Origin: a virus
Reading direction: 5' to 3' (one strand)
Length of the DNA stretch: 37,961 nt
IMG/VR virus record: IMGVR_UViG_3300037635_001819
Span: 1 to 37,961 of that record
The notes below the pieces were generated by a model. The model was given only the letters and a program-made list of their open reading frames with translations. It ran no database searches and was not told where the DNA came from. The stretch's first letter is position 1; each line of letters begins with the position of its first letter. The translations under genes and the position numbers were made by a program. This document shows, piece by piece, positions 6,674 through 13,687 of this stretch.

Positions 6674-6915
6674 TGACTAATCAGGAAATGGACCGCATGA
6701 ATGATTCACTACAGGATCAAATGCTTGCAGAGTATGAACGGCAACAAGAGCGTGACTATGACGCCATGGTCAACGAAGAACCACCGTATGACGAAGAACT
6801 AACGATGCAAGCACGCATTGAAGCTTACCCGGCTCACTATCAACCTTTTCCGTGTGACTTCAGAGGCAGAATTTATGGGCGGTATCAATGTGATGATCTC
6901 AAATGCAACGAATAG
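6673..6915 (+). CDS. Acidic early protein with a CDFRGRIYG segment
   Basis: 80 residues. Residues 1-50 form an acidic helix (MTNQEMDRMNDSLQDQML and onward). The C-terminus carries QPFPCDFRGRIYGRYQ, which strikingly resembles the conserved DxRGRxY block of T7-type RNA polymerases (this phage's own polymerase has FDYRGRCYPIPAF). No other polymerase motif is present, so it is not a polymerase fragment with activity; function unknown. ATG 6673 overlaps the previous TGA. Confidence 0.55.
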   Translation: MTNQEMDRMNDSLQDQMLAEYERQQERDYDAMVNEEPPYDEELTMQARIEAYPAHYQPFPCDFRGRIYGRYQCDDLKCNE

Positions 6916-7193
6916 TCTATGAGCTTGGCGGCAAGGCTCCGGCTGTTGTCTTAACAGATGACGATCGCAAACAGTTCAAAGACGCTTTAAAAAAATTAAA
7001 TGCTTCTAAGTTTGCCAATGATATTGGCGTAACACGGACGCATTTATATTCTCTTATTAGTTCTCACCGTCTAGAACTATTACGGTTTATGCAAATTGAA
7101 AAGAAACTAGGACTTTTTCTTTTGTCTTATAAAGACGTTGAAACCTTTTTAGTTCCAATTTGCACTGATTTAACTCTTCGCGCTCGCGCTTAA
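6903..7193 (+). CDS. Probable HTH DNA-binding protein
   Basis: 96 residues. Residues 33-60 (NASKFANDIGVTRTHLYSLI) fit a Cro/CI-like helix-turn-helix: helix, tight G-V turn, recognition helix. The rest (FMQIEKKLGLFLLSYKDVETF) fits the C-terminal part of such a domain. It may be an early transcription regulator. It overlaps the previous gene by 13 nt and is followed by the leader repeat of the next gene. Confidence 0.6.
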   Translation: MQRIVYELGGKAPAVVLTDDDRKQFKDALKKLNASKFANDIGVTRTHLYSLISSHRLELLRFMQIEKKLGLFLLSYKDVETFLVPICTDLTLRARA

Positions 7194-7198
7194 CTTTC

Positions 7199-7218
7199 CA
7201 CAATCACAAGGACGCACC
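7199..7218 (+). promoter_or_regulatory. Repeated translation leader, copy 2
   Basis: CACAATCACAAGGACGCACC leads to the ATG at 7219, with AAGGA 6 nt before it. It matches the leader at 6485-6508 apart from a two-base insertion in each of two places. Confidence 0.55.
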
Positions 7219-7521
7219 ATGCTTTCACAACCTTCAGTCATGTATACCTACTACATGAAAGATGCTCAGGTCTTTTGGGCAGAATGTGACGACTCTCTTA
7301 ATCTCCATGATTATGAAGACAACACTATTTGCATCAATGGAGTAAATGCTACTGCCATGTTTATGGCTTGTCGCAATGCATTATGTAGTAATCGTAATGT
7401 ATTTAATGAGCTAAAGACCAAGGATCATACGATTGAGTCTGCTAAAGAAATGATTGCCGCACTGCAAAAGTATGTTGACAAGAACGATACTTCTTCAGGA
7501 AAAACCAAAGGTGAAGAATGA
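7219..7521 (+). CDS. Early protein, unknown
   Basis: 100 residues. An N-terminal alpha/beta part (MYTYYMKDAQVFWAECDDSL) is followed by a helix rich in Ala/Met/Cys and a C-terminal coiled stretch (ESAKEMIAALQKYVDKN). No family recognised. The start is set by the Shine-Dalgarno sequence in the shared leader, and the stop overlaps the next ATG (ATGA). Confidence 0.55.
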   Translation: MLSQPSVMYTYYMKDAQVFWAECDDSLNLHDYEDNTICINGVNATAMFMACRNALCSNRNVFNELKTKDHTIESAKEMIAALQKYVDKNDTSSGKTKGEE

Positions 7522-7610
7522 ATCCAGCATTCATCAACTATCTCAAAACTAAATACAAAGCACTTCAACGTATCATTCAACAACATGAACACAGAAAAAC
7601 AACCAAATGA
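7518..7610 (+). CDS. 30-residue basic peptide
   Basis: Starts with ATGA overlapping the previous stop and runs to TGA at 7608-7610. It is helical and basic (INYLKTKYKALQRIIQQHEH). Translational coupling argues that it is made; length and lack of a family limit confidence. Confidence 0.4.
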   Translation: MNPAFINYLKTKYKALQRIIQQHEHRKTTK

Positions 7611-7818
7611 TGCACTATCTCTTGATGATGACTATTTTATCAAGAACGCAATCAGCTGTTGGCTGCACCATTTTCCAAATCATAAATGGGCACCAATCTA
7701 TCAAAAACTAAGAAACCGCGATTCTTTCGTGTCACCCGAGGCCAAACCTATTGCCAAACAACGACCAGCGCGAAAAACTAAATCAACTGAATCAGTCACA
7801 ATCACCGAAGGAGTATGA
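7585..7818 (+). CDS. Early protein, unknown
   Basis: 77 residues, overlapping the peptide gene upstream by 26 nt. A helical middle (DDYFIKNAISCWLHHFPNHK) precedes a basic, disordered tail (AKPIAKQRPARKTKS). No family recognised. Confidence 0.5.
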   Translation: MNTEKQPNDALSLDDDYFIKNAISCWLHHFPNHKWAPIYQKLRNRDSFVSPEAKPIAKQRPARKTKSTESVTITEGV

Positions 7819-7951
7819 AGTTAAGCTGACAAGTGGGGAGACGTTTTATCTTTTGTCTCATAATTCCATGGACGCAGCGTATTCAGCTCTTGAATTGTCG
7901 ATGAATAGATCTTGTAAATTATTAAATGTGAGAATTGTAGATGAATGGTAG
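7751..7951 (+). CDS. Small early protein, start uncertain
   Basis: The recognisable folded part is EYEVKLTSGETFYLLSHNSM through DAAYSALELSMNRSCKLLNV and RIVDEW, reading like a conserved small phage protein. The frame opens at TTG 7751, overlapping the previous gene by 68 nt. A good AAGGAG followed by ATG at 7815 would fit a start, but that ATG is in another frame and stops after four codons (MKLS). Either the start is TTG 7751 or a small indel has shifted the natural ATG out of frame. Confidence 0.5.
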   Translation: MPNNDQREKLNQLNQSQSPKEYEVKLTSGETFYLLSHNSMDAAYSALELSMNRSCKLLNVRIVDEW

Positions 7952-8297
7952 CTCTAAACGTAAAAAGTATTTTCCCAACAAATGGAAACAATTCAAGGAC
8001 GTACCCGATCAATTCTTTGAACCACACCTCTACACAGATGTGATGGACTGGAAAGTCAGGGGGTGGATGCTTCCGAATGATGTTTATTGCATCATCAGGG
8101 CGACCAACCTACGAACTTCCAAAGTCAAAGAGTACGTGTACAAGCGACAAAAACCTGCGGAAACCAAAATCCAACGGTTCTGTTTAACCCAAACCCACTC
8201 TCTTGCTATTACGTATCATGACGAACAACAGTACATCGGGCCAGCCACATTTCCAGAGTCATTCGATGACGACGACGACTTTTACTTTCCTTTGTGA
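7941..8297 (+). CDS. Early protein, unknown
   Basis: 118 residues. A basic start (NGSSKRKKYFPNKWKQF) and a beta-rich middle (WMLPNDVYCIIRATNLRTSK) with a poly-Asp run near the end (SFDDDDDFYFPL). The terminal acidic and aromatic tail resembles the protein-docking tails of ssDNA-binding proteins, but no OB-fold can be argued from the rest. No family recognised. It overlaps the previous gene by 11 nt. Confidence 0.5.
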   Translation: MNGSSKRKKYFPNKWKQFKDVPDQFFEPHLYTDVMDWKVRGWMLPNDVYCIIRATNLRTSKVKEYVYKRQKPAETKIQRFCLTQTHSLAITYHDEQQYIGPATFPESFDDDDDFYFPL

Positions 8298-8391
8298 CAC
8301 GTTGATGGAAGAAATCAAAGCTCATCCTCATAAGGATGAAATTCTCACAATCATGGACGCACAAGTGCAAGATGACACAACTCTTAATTGA
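8266..8391 (+). CDS. 41-residue early protein, possible
   Basis: ATG 8266 lies within the Asp-run codons of the preceding gene; a shorter version could begin at ATG 8305 (MEEIKAHPHKDEILTIM). The C-terminal half is a plausible small helix. No Shine-Dalgarno sequence is strong. The following 69 nt to 8461 hold no gene. Confidence 0.35.
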   Translation: MTTTTFTFLCDTLMEEIKAHPHKDEILTIMDAQVQDDTTLN

Positions 8392-8460
8392 GTTTTATTA
8401 CTCACATTTTACACTAATGGGGTCTGCATCTTTTTACAGTTTGTTTAATGCCATTAATGC

Positions 8461-8802
8461 ATGAAACGAGTTGTTGTCACTTTGTCCGATGCTGATGCGA
8501 GAGTTTTAAAACTGTATGCAGCCAAATGGAATCTTACGATTTCTCAAGCGTTAGAGGAGATGTCAAGGTCTCACATCCATGGTTCTGCATCGGTTTGTTC
8601 TTTTGCGCGTGACTTACTTATCAATGAAAAGATATCAATTGATAAGCGTGCCACTAAAGGTTGTTTTGGATTCAAGTGTCGTTGTTGTGCCTATACACTA
8701 CAATGCCGCACAGGTCTGTATCAAGGTGATTGGGAGATTGATATCCGTCACAAACATTTATTGCTAGAAAGTCAACCAGAAACAGATAATGATTCTCATT
8801 AA
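8461..8802 (+). CDS. RHH-like protein with a cysteine cluster
   Basis: 113 residues. The first 40 residues (MKRVVVTLSDADARVLKLYA, then helix WNLTISQALEEMS) fit a ribbon-helix-helix DNA-binding fold: a beta strand of hydrophobic/basic residues, helix A, turn and helix B. Residues 67-84 hold CFGFKCRCCAYTLQC, five Cys that could bind a metal. Likely an early DNA-binding regulator; the target is unknown. Confidence 0.55.
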   Translation: MKRVVVTLSDADARVLKLYAAKWNLTISQALEEMSRSHIHGSASVCSFARDLLINEKISIDKRATKGCFGFKCRCCAYTLQCRTGLYQGDWEIDIRHKHLLLESQPETDNDSH

Positions 8803-8835
8803 TTATGTTAATTTCTTCACACTTGTTTTTTTCCA

Positions 8836-9045
8836 GTGATCATCTTCTCTTTCGGCAATTTCTATCTTGGGCGTGATCCCGATTGTGCTCCATTCTTTGA
8901 TCTACAGATCCACTTGGGTACATACCGCCTAGAGTGGGGAAACGCAATACCCAGTTCTAGTGGATCCAATTCGGACTCAAGTGACAGATGCACGGATGGA
9001 GAAGATCCATCTTGCGTTCGAGCTGCTCCGACTCAGGGACCGTGA
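8836..9045 (+). CDS. Small early protein, GTG start
   Basis: 69 residues from GTG 8836. The first 40 residues (MIIFSFGNFYLGRDPDCAPF, then LQIHLGTYRLEWG) are a compact beta pattern with alternating aromatic and Gly residues that looks conserved rather than random. The tail (Ser/Asp/Cys-rich) overlaps the next gene by 86 nt and looks like a shadow of it, so the functional part is the first half. No family recognised. Confidence 0.45.
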   Translation: MIIFSFGNFYLGRDPDCAPFFDLQIHLGTYRLEWGNAIPSSSGSNSDSSDRCTDGEDPSCVRAAPTQGP

Positions 9046-9316
9046 GATGCCTGGTCAGGTTGCTTGCACATTCTTTTATGTCGCCTCTCACGATGGCTGT
9101 CATAAGCAAGCACTTGAACAAGAGCTAAACATGACAACTGCTTCAGCCAGTAGAAACACAGATCTTTTATCCAAAGGTCGTGTTGGTCGTGGTGCTCAAG
9201 GACTGGGTTTAATCAAAAAGGAGGTAGACCCAACAAATCGTCGTCGTCAAACACTAGAGCTAACAACTTTAGGTAAAGACCTAGCCCGAATGATCAAGCA
9301 AACCATCTATGACTGA
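8960..9316 (+). CDS. MarR-like winged-helix regulator
   Basis: 118 residues from GTG 8960 (an ATG at 8996 is an alternative). It has a MarR-type winged helix: CTFFYVASHDGCHKQALEQE then LNMTTASASRNTDLLSKG (recognition helix) and a wing with GLIKKEVDPTNRRRQTLELT, closing with TTLGKDLARMIKQ. It would bind DNA as a dimer. It lies immediately upstream of, and overlaps, the integrase gene, so control of integrase or of the early-to-middle switch is the natural guess. Confidence 0.7.
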   Translation: MDPIRTQVTDARMEKIHLAFELLRLRDREMPGQVACTFFYVASHDGCHKQALEQELNMTTASASRNTDLLSKGRVGRGAQGLGLIKKEVDPTNRRRQTLELTTLGKDLARMIKQTIYD

Positions 9317-10172
9317 AATTCGAACCTGGGAACAGGCAATGCGTTACACGTTCACTACTCGCCATACGTGGAGACACGGCAATGGTAAGCAGGCAGCGCA
9401 AATCAATTGCAATCATTTCACTCGATTACGTGGATCTTCTTTCCCAGTTAAAAAGATCACACAACCTATCATCGCTCAAATTTCTATTGAACTTGAGGAT
9501 GAAGGTAAGTCAGATGCAACTATCAACCGAATTGTTTCGGCTGTAAGTACTGTCTTACGTCACTGTGAGTTTGATGGACTTATTGAAAACGTGCCTAAGT
9601 ATAGGCGTCGTCAAGAAACTGAAGGTCGAGTAACTTGGTTTACAAAGCCAGAAGTTAAACAATTGCAGAATGTGTCCACTAATGTATTTCAACGCCAAGA
9701 CTTAAGTGAAATCATTGGATTTGCTGCCTATACAGGTATGCGCCAAGGAGAAATACTTAAGATCCGAAAGAAAGACATTGATCTGGTCGCTAACAAGATT
9801 CACGTTGGCGGTGTGCCTACACAAGTCACAAAAGCTAAAAACTGGAGGGCAATCCCTATTCATGAATCAATCCTCGAGTTGGTGACAGACCGTTGTTCAC
9901 AAGCATCACGGTCAGACATCAGGATTTTCGGGGACGAGTGGCGAGACAAGGATCAGCTTCTGAGAGCCTTTAAGAAGGCCAACAGGCTGATCGGCAAGGA
10001 CGAAGCGTATGTCTTCCACACACTGCGTCACAGCTATGCCACATGGCTTGCTGAAGCGGGTGTACCCATTAGGAGCATCCAATCCTTATGTGGCCACAAA
10101 CGTGTAGAGACCACTTTGCGCTACGCCCACGCCTCAGATACAGCTCTCACGGACGCAATGCTTGCCATCTAA
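9309..10172 (+). CDS. int: Tyrosine-family integrase
   Basis: 287 residues. It catalyses site-specific recombination between phage attP and a host tRNA gene. Catalytic residues are visible: Arg145 in TGMRQGE, His237 and Arg240 in HTLRHSYATW, His263 in GHKRVETT, and the nucleophile Tyr272 in LRYAH; a Lys in the beta hairpin KAKNWRAIPI (about 178-180) completes the set. The N-terminal half is a SAM-like core-binding domain. The gene overlaps the winged-helix gene, and a tRNA-Leu piece follows 92 nt later, matching the arrangement known in P-SSP7-type phages. Confidence 0.95.
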   Translation: MTEIRTWEQAMRYTFTTRHTWRHGNGKQAAQINCNHFTRLRGSSFPVKKITQPIIAQISIELEDEGKSDATINRIVSAVSTVLRHCEFDGLIENVPKYRRRQETEGRVTWFTKPEVKQLQNVSTNVFQRQDLSEIIGFAAYTGMRQGEILKIRKKDIDLVANKIHVGGVPTQVTKAKNWRAIPIHESILELVTDRCSQASRSDIRIFGDEWRDKDQLLRAFKKANRLIGKDEAYVFHTLRHSYATWLAEAGVPIRSIQSLCGHKRVETTLRYAHASDTALTDAMLAI

Positions 10173-10263
10173 GCGTGTCTAATAGGTCACTCAGTTACCC
10201 TTGTTTCTGAGGAACACCTCGTTTTAACTGGCACACTGTGACAGCTGAAACCCAGAGCCCATC

Positions 10264-10301
10264 TGGCGGAATTGGTAGACGCGCTGGTTTTAGGTTCGAG
10301 C
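10264..10301 (+). other. Attachment site attP: partial tRNA-Leu(UAG) gene
   Basis: CTGGCGGAATTGGTAGACGC and the next 13 bases match the 5' half of a cyanobacterial tRNA-Leu: D-arm with AATTGGTAGA, then CTGGT and the loop TTTAGGT with anticodon TAG. After the loop the sequence reads TCGAG instead of the ACCAG needed to close the anticodon stem, so it is no functional tRNA. The identity block before the break marks the probable crossover core, used with the integrase just upstream. Confidence 0.85.
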
Positions 10302-10325
10302 GCGGTTCCGTAACACTTACGTATA

Positions 10326-10347
10326 GGTCAGGGTTAATTCCTTGACC
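10326..10347 (+). terminator. Hairpin between attP and RNA polymerase
   Basis: GGTCAGG/CCTTGACC with one bulged T and a 7-nt loop, followed by TTCCTTT. It could end the early transcript after integrase or be a processing site. Between 10173 and 10412 there is no gene, only attP and this stem. Confidence 0.45.
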
Positions 10348-10412
10348 TTCCTTTCTATGACACCTGTCCACTAAGGATAGGTTCTAATCACCGGTTCTAA
10401 CGCGGATTTTTA

Positions 10413-12755
10413 TTGACAACCTTTGAAGAAATCGGTGCTCAAATTAAACTTGAGCGGGAGCAAATCAAGCGTGGTCTTGAGAAGCTACACAACAACACAA
10501 AACAACTTGAAAAGAAAAGTTATTCAAGTGCAAGTGTTTATGGAGTGTCTTCTATTGAGGAGCTTGTTCCTCTTGTGGTTGAACGCATTAAAGTCACGAC
10601 TAATCGCATTAAGGAAGGAAAGACAGGCGTTAATTTCAAAGAAATCAAGCCATTCCTTGCTGAACTTGAGGCTAATGATGCAGCAGTCATCGCTAGCAAG
10701 ATCACCTTTGACACTGTATTTAGTGCTAAACAAAAGTCAAACTTGGTGGCCAATGTCACTGATTGCATTGGCTTGGCAATTGAGCAGGAATGCATGTTGC
10801 GTCATTACGAACGTACATGTCCTGGCCTCCTCCACACACTTCAAAAAAACTATTGGCATAAGTCCATAGGCACTACTCAAAAGGTGACGGTCATCCGAAC
10901 CCTTATGAATCGCTATGACGTGGAGCATTGGAAGCCTTGGGGTCGAGCTAATCGTGTCCGTTTAGGTGGGTGGCTGCTCGACTGTATTTGTGAGGTAAGC
11001 GGCTGGTTCTGTATCGATAGCCGCCAGGAAGGTCGCAAACGTGTCAACTACGTGATCCCTACGCCTGAATTTATGGCGATCAAAGACCAATTGATGGCAC
11101 AAGCAGAAATGTTCAGCCCTATTGCTTGGCCAATGATCGTGCCACCTAACGATTGGCAGGCTGACGGTACTGGTGGCGGCTACATCCTCAATGAAGTGAT
11201 GGAGGGCTACGACATGGTTCGTAGGGGCGATAGGCAGTGTATACAGGGAAAGACTCCAGTTGATTTTCTGAACCGCATTCAGCAACCCAGCTACACCCTC
11301 AATCCATTCATTGTTGACGTTGCAAAGACGTTGCAAGAGCGTGGAATTGGGGTTGGTAAGTTCATCCCTGTCATTGAGATGCCACTGCCTCCTAAGCCTG
11401 TAGACATTGCTGACAACAAAGACTCACGCAAAGACTACAGACGAAGAGCAGCAGAGGTAATGAATATCAATGCTCAAGCCTTCAAGCGTTCATGTCGTAC
11501 ACGTATGACTATGAATGCTGTTGAAGTGTTTGAAAAGTATGAGAAGTTCTACATTCCGTGGTCATTTGACTACAGAGGTAGGTGCTATCCAATTCCTGCA
11601 TTTCTCACTCCTCAGGGAGATGACTTCTCTAAGTCACTACTCTTGTTTCACAATCAAGCGTTGATGACGCCTGAAGCAGAAGATTGGTTGGCGTTCGAGT
11701 GTTCGACAACATATGGAAACTCTAAGCTTCCTATGACTGAACGGATTCTTTGGACATTAGACAACCATGATCTAATCACCAAGGTCGCTACTGATCCCAT
11801 TGGCAACCTGTCCACTTGGGAAGAAGCAGATGAGCCTTGGCGTTTTTTGGCTGCGTGCGATGCTTACTACCATTCCGTAATTTTGTGTGACAGGAATTAC
11901 ACAAATCTGCCAGTCGCAGTAGATGCAACTGCTTCAGGACTTCAGGTGCTGTCAGGGTTGTGCCGCTGTGCATCAACTGCAAAGCTTGTTAATGTACTGC
12001 CTAGTGACACACCACAAGATGCATATTTAGTTATTGCAGAAGCTTGTATTGATTCCATACCAGATCGGATAAAACCTTTTTGGGATAGAAAGAAAACCAA
12101 GCGGACTGTGATGACTATTCCTTACAATGCAAAGCCATTTTCCAATCGTTCTTATATTAGAGAAGCGCTTAAAGAAGATGGCATTGAAGTAGATAAGGAT
12201 GAGCTTACTCAGATTGTTAACGCAGTTAGAGGAGCTATGTGTCTTAAATTTGAAGGACCAATGAAGGTCATGAAGTGGATTGAAGAAGAGGTAGGTAAAG
12301 CTATTGATAGAGGCGCTAGTAAATTAACTTGGACTACTCCATCAGGGTTCGTAGTAACGCAGTCTTTGATGAAGAAACAGGTTGAGCGCATTCGTCTTCA
12401 ATTGCTTGGAGAATGTAATATTTTTGTAGCAACAGCTGATAAGAATGAAGTTGACAAATTACACCACCTAAATGCTACTTCACCAAATCTAATCCATTCG
12501 CTCGATGCAAGTCTCCTCCACCTATCTGCACTACGCTTCAACGCTCCGTTGGCCCTCATACACGACTCGGTTCTATGTCGTGCTACTGACATGTCTACTC
12601 TTTCAACCATTGTTCGTGAGACATACATGCACTTATTTGCAGAACAAGACTACTTAAAGTCTTGGGCTGAGCAGATAGGCGCTGAAACCGAACCCCCAAT
12701 TATTGGAACACTGAACCCTGAATCAGTAATTAACTCCACCTATTTTTTCTGTTAA
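10413..12755 (+). CDS. T7-type single-subunit RNA polymerase
   Basis: 780 residues (T7: 883). It transcribes the phage middle and late genes from phage promoters. Catalytic residues correspond to T7: Asp504 in DATASGLQ (T7 D537), Lys563 in TKRTVMTIPYNAKPF (K631), Tyr571 (Y639), Asp718 in ALIHDSVL (D812), and the FDYRGRCYPIPAF block. The only start near the N-terminus is TTG 10413; an in-frame TAA at 10398 closes the frame upstream and there is no early ATG. A weak start may limit polymerase level. The stop overlaps the next ATG. An internal 22-bp repeat lies at 11227-11248. Confidence 0.97.
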   Translation: MTTFEEIGAQIKLEREQIKRGLEKLHNNTKQLEKKSYSSASVYGVSSIEELVPLVVERIKVTTNRIKEGKTGVNFKEIKPFLAELEANDAAVIASKITFDTVFSAKQKSNLVANVTDCIGLAIEQECMLRHYERTCPGLLHTLQKNYWHKSIGTTQKVTVIRTLMNRYDVEHWKPWGRANRVRLGGWLLDCICEVSGWFCIDSRQEGRKRVNYVIPTPEFMAIKDQLMAQAEMFSPIAWPMIVPPNDWQADGTGGGYILNEVMEGYDMVRRGDRQCIQGKTPVDFLNRIQQPSYTLNPFIVDVAKTLQERGIGVGKFIPVIEMPLPPKPVDIADNKDSRKDYRRRAAEVMNINAQAFKRSCRTRMTMNAVEVFEKYEKFYIPWSFDYRGRCYPIPAFLTPQGDDFSKSLLLFHNQALMTPEAEDWLAFECSTTYGNSKLPMTERILWTLDNHDLITKVATDPIGNLSTWEEADEPWRFLAACDAYYHSVILCDRNYTNLPVAVDATASGLQVLSGLCRCASTAKLVNVLPSDTPQDAYLVIAEACIDSIPDRIKPFWDRKKTKRTVMTIPYNAKPFSNRSYIREALKEDGIEVDKDELTQIVNAVRGAMCLKFEGPMKVMKWIEEEVGKAIDRGASKLTWTTPSGFVVTQSLMKKQVERIRLQLLGECNIFVATADKNEVDKLHHLNATSPNLIHSLDASLLHLSALRFNAPLALIHDSVLCRATDMSTLSTIVRETYMHLFAEQDYLKSWAEQIGAETEPPIIGTLNPESVINSTYFFC
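11227..11248 (+). repeat. 22-bp exact repeat, copy 2 (inside RNA polymerase gene)
   Basis: Identical to 3805-3826. Here it encodes part of RGDRQCIQGK in the polymerase, so this copy is fixed by coding need and the copy after terminase is the likely derivative. Confidence 0.8.
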
Positions 12756-13333
12756 TGACCCGAAACACATTTGTAACTCCAGAGCCTGTTGTCCTTGAAG
12801 GATATCAAGCTGTAATGACACCTTCTAAATTTGGCTATTCACTTGGCGCACTAGTCGATGAATCAATGGTTGAGTCTCTAGAAGAAGACCGCACTGAGTC
12901 CCTTAAGTGGGCTGAATCAAAACTAAAAAATCCAAAACGTTCAGTACTAAAGCCTGAACCTTGGGAAGAAGTAAGTAAAGGAAAATATAAAGTAAAGTTT
13001 TCTTGGAATGAGGATGCACGTCCGCCTGTAGTAGATACTGATGGGACTCTTATTACTGATGAACGCCTCCCACTTTTTAGTGGTTCAAAAGTAAAGCTCG
13101 CTTTATTCCAAAAGCCTTACATCTTGCGAGATGGTGTCACCTATGGCACCAGTTTAAAACTGAAGGGTATTCAGGTTGTCTCGCTGTCTTCATCAGCTGG
13201 TGTTGATGTAGGGGATATGTCTACTGAGGATGTCGTTGATCTATTCGGCACAACAGCTGGATATAAAGCAATGATGCCAAACGTAATTCCAGCTGAACCT
13301 AGTTCTGTTGAAGAAGACGACGACGACTTCTAA
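12755..13333 (+). CDS. Single-stranded DNA-binding protein (T7 gp2.5-like)
   Basis: 192 residues (T7 gp2.5: 232). It coats ssDNA and recruits the polymerase and helicase. The centre is beta-rich, fitting an OB fold (YKVKFSWNEDARPPVVDTDG, then KLALFQKPYILRD), and it ends with the diagnostic acidic tail with terminal aromatic, EEDDDDF. It lies between RNA polymerase and endonuclease I exactly as in T7-like phages. Start overlaps the polymerase stop (TAATG). Confidence 0.9.
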   Translation: MTRNTFVTPEPVVLEGYQAVMTPSKFGYSLGALVDESMVESLEEDRTESLKWAESKLKNPKRSVLKPEPWEEVSKGKYKVKFSWNEDARPPVVDTDGTLITDERLPLFSGSKVKLALFQKPYILRDGVTYGTSLKLKGIQVVSLSSSAGVDVGDMSTEDVVDLFGTTAGYKAMMPNVIPAEPSSVEEDDDDF

Positions 13334-13687
13334 ATGGCATTTCGATCAGGACTGGAGGAGAAGGTCGCGGATCTTCTCTGCAACCTGTCTGTTGACTACG
13401 AATACGAAACAGAGAAAGTACCTTACACAATTCCACACTTATACACGCCAGACTTTTTGTTACCTAATGGTGTAGTGCTGGAATGTAAAGGGTACTGGGA
13501 TGCTGCAGACAGACGGAAGATTAAAGCCGTTAAGCAACAGCATCCTGAGTTAGATCTTCGTATGGTCTTCCAGGCTCCTTACAACACAATCTCTAAAAAA
13601 TCTAAGACTACTTACGCAAAATTCTGCGAGAAATTAAACATACCTTGGTGCTCCTTTGCGAACATCCCACTTAAATGGCTCACATAA
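13334..13687 (+). CDS. Endonuclease I, Holliday-junction resolvase (T7 gp3-like)
   Basis: 117 residues (T7: 149). A PD-(D/E)XK nuclease that cuts branched DNA and host DNA. Motifs: FRSGLEEKVA with catalytic Glu8, TPDFLLPNG with Asp40, and VLECKGYW with Glu50 and Lys52, aligning one-to-one with T7 E20, D55, E65 and K67. It begins right after the SSB stop. Its final 32 nt overlap the primase-helicase gene. Confidence 0.95.
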   Translation: MAFRSGLEEKVADLLCNLSVDYEYETEKVPYTIPHLYTPDFLLPNGVVLECKGYWDAADRRKIKAVKQQHPELDLRMVFQAPYNTISKKSKTTYAKFCEKLNIPWCSFANIPLKWLT

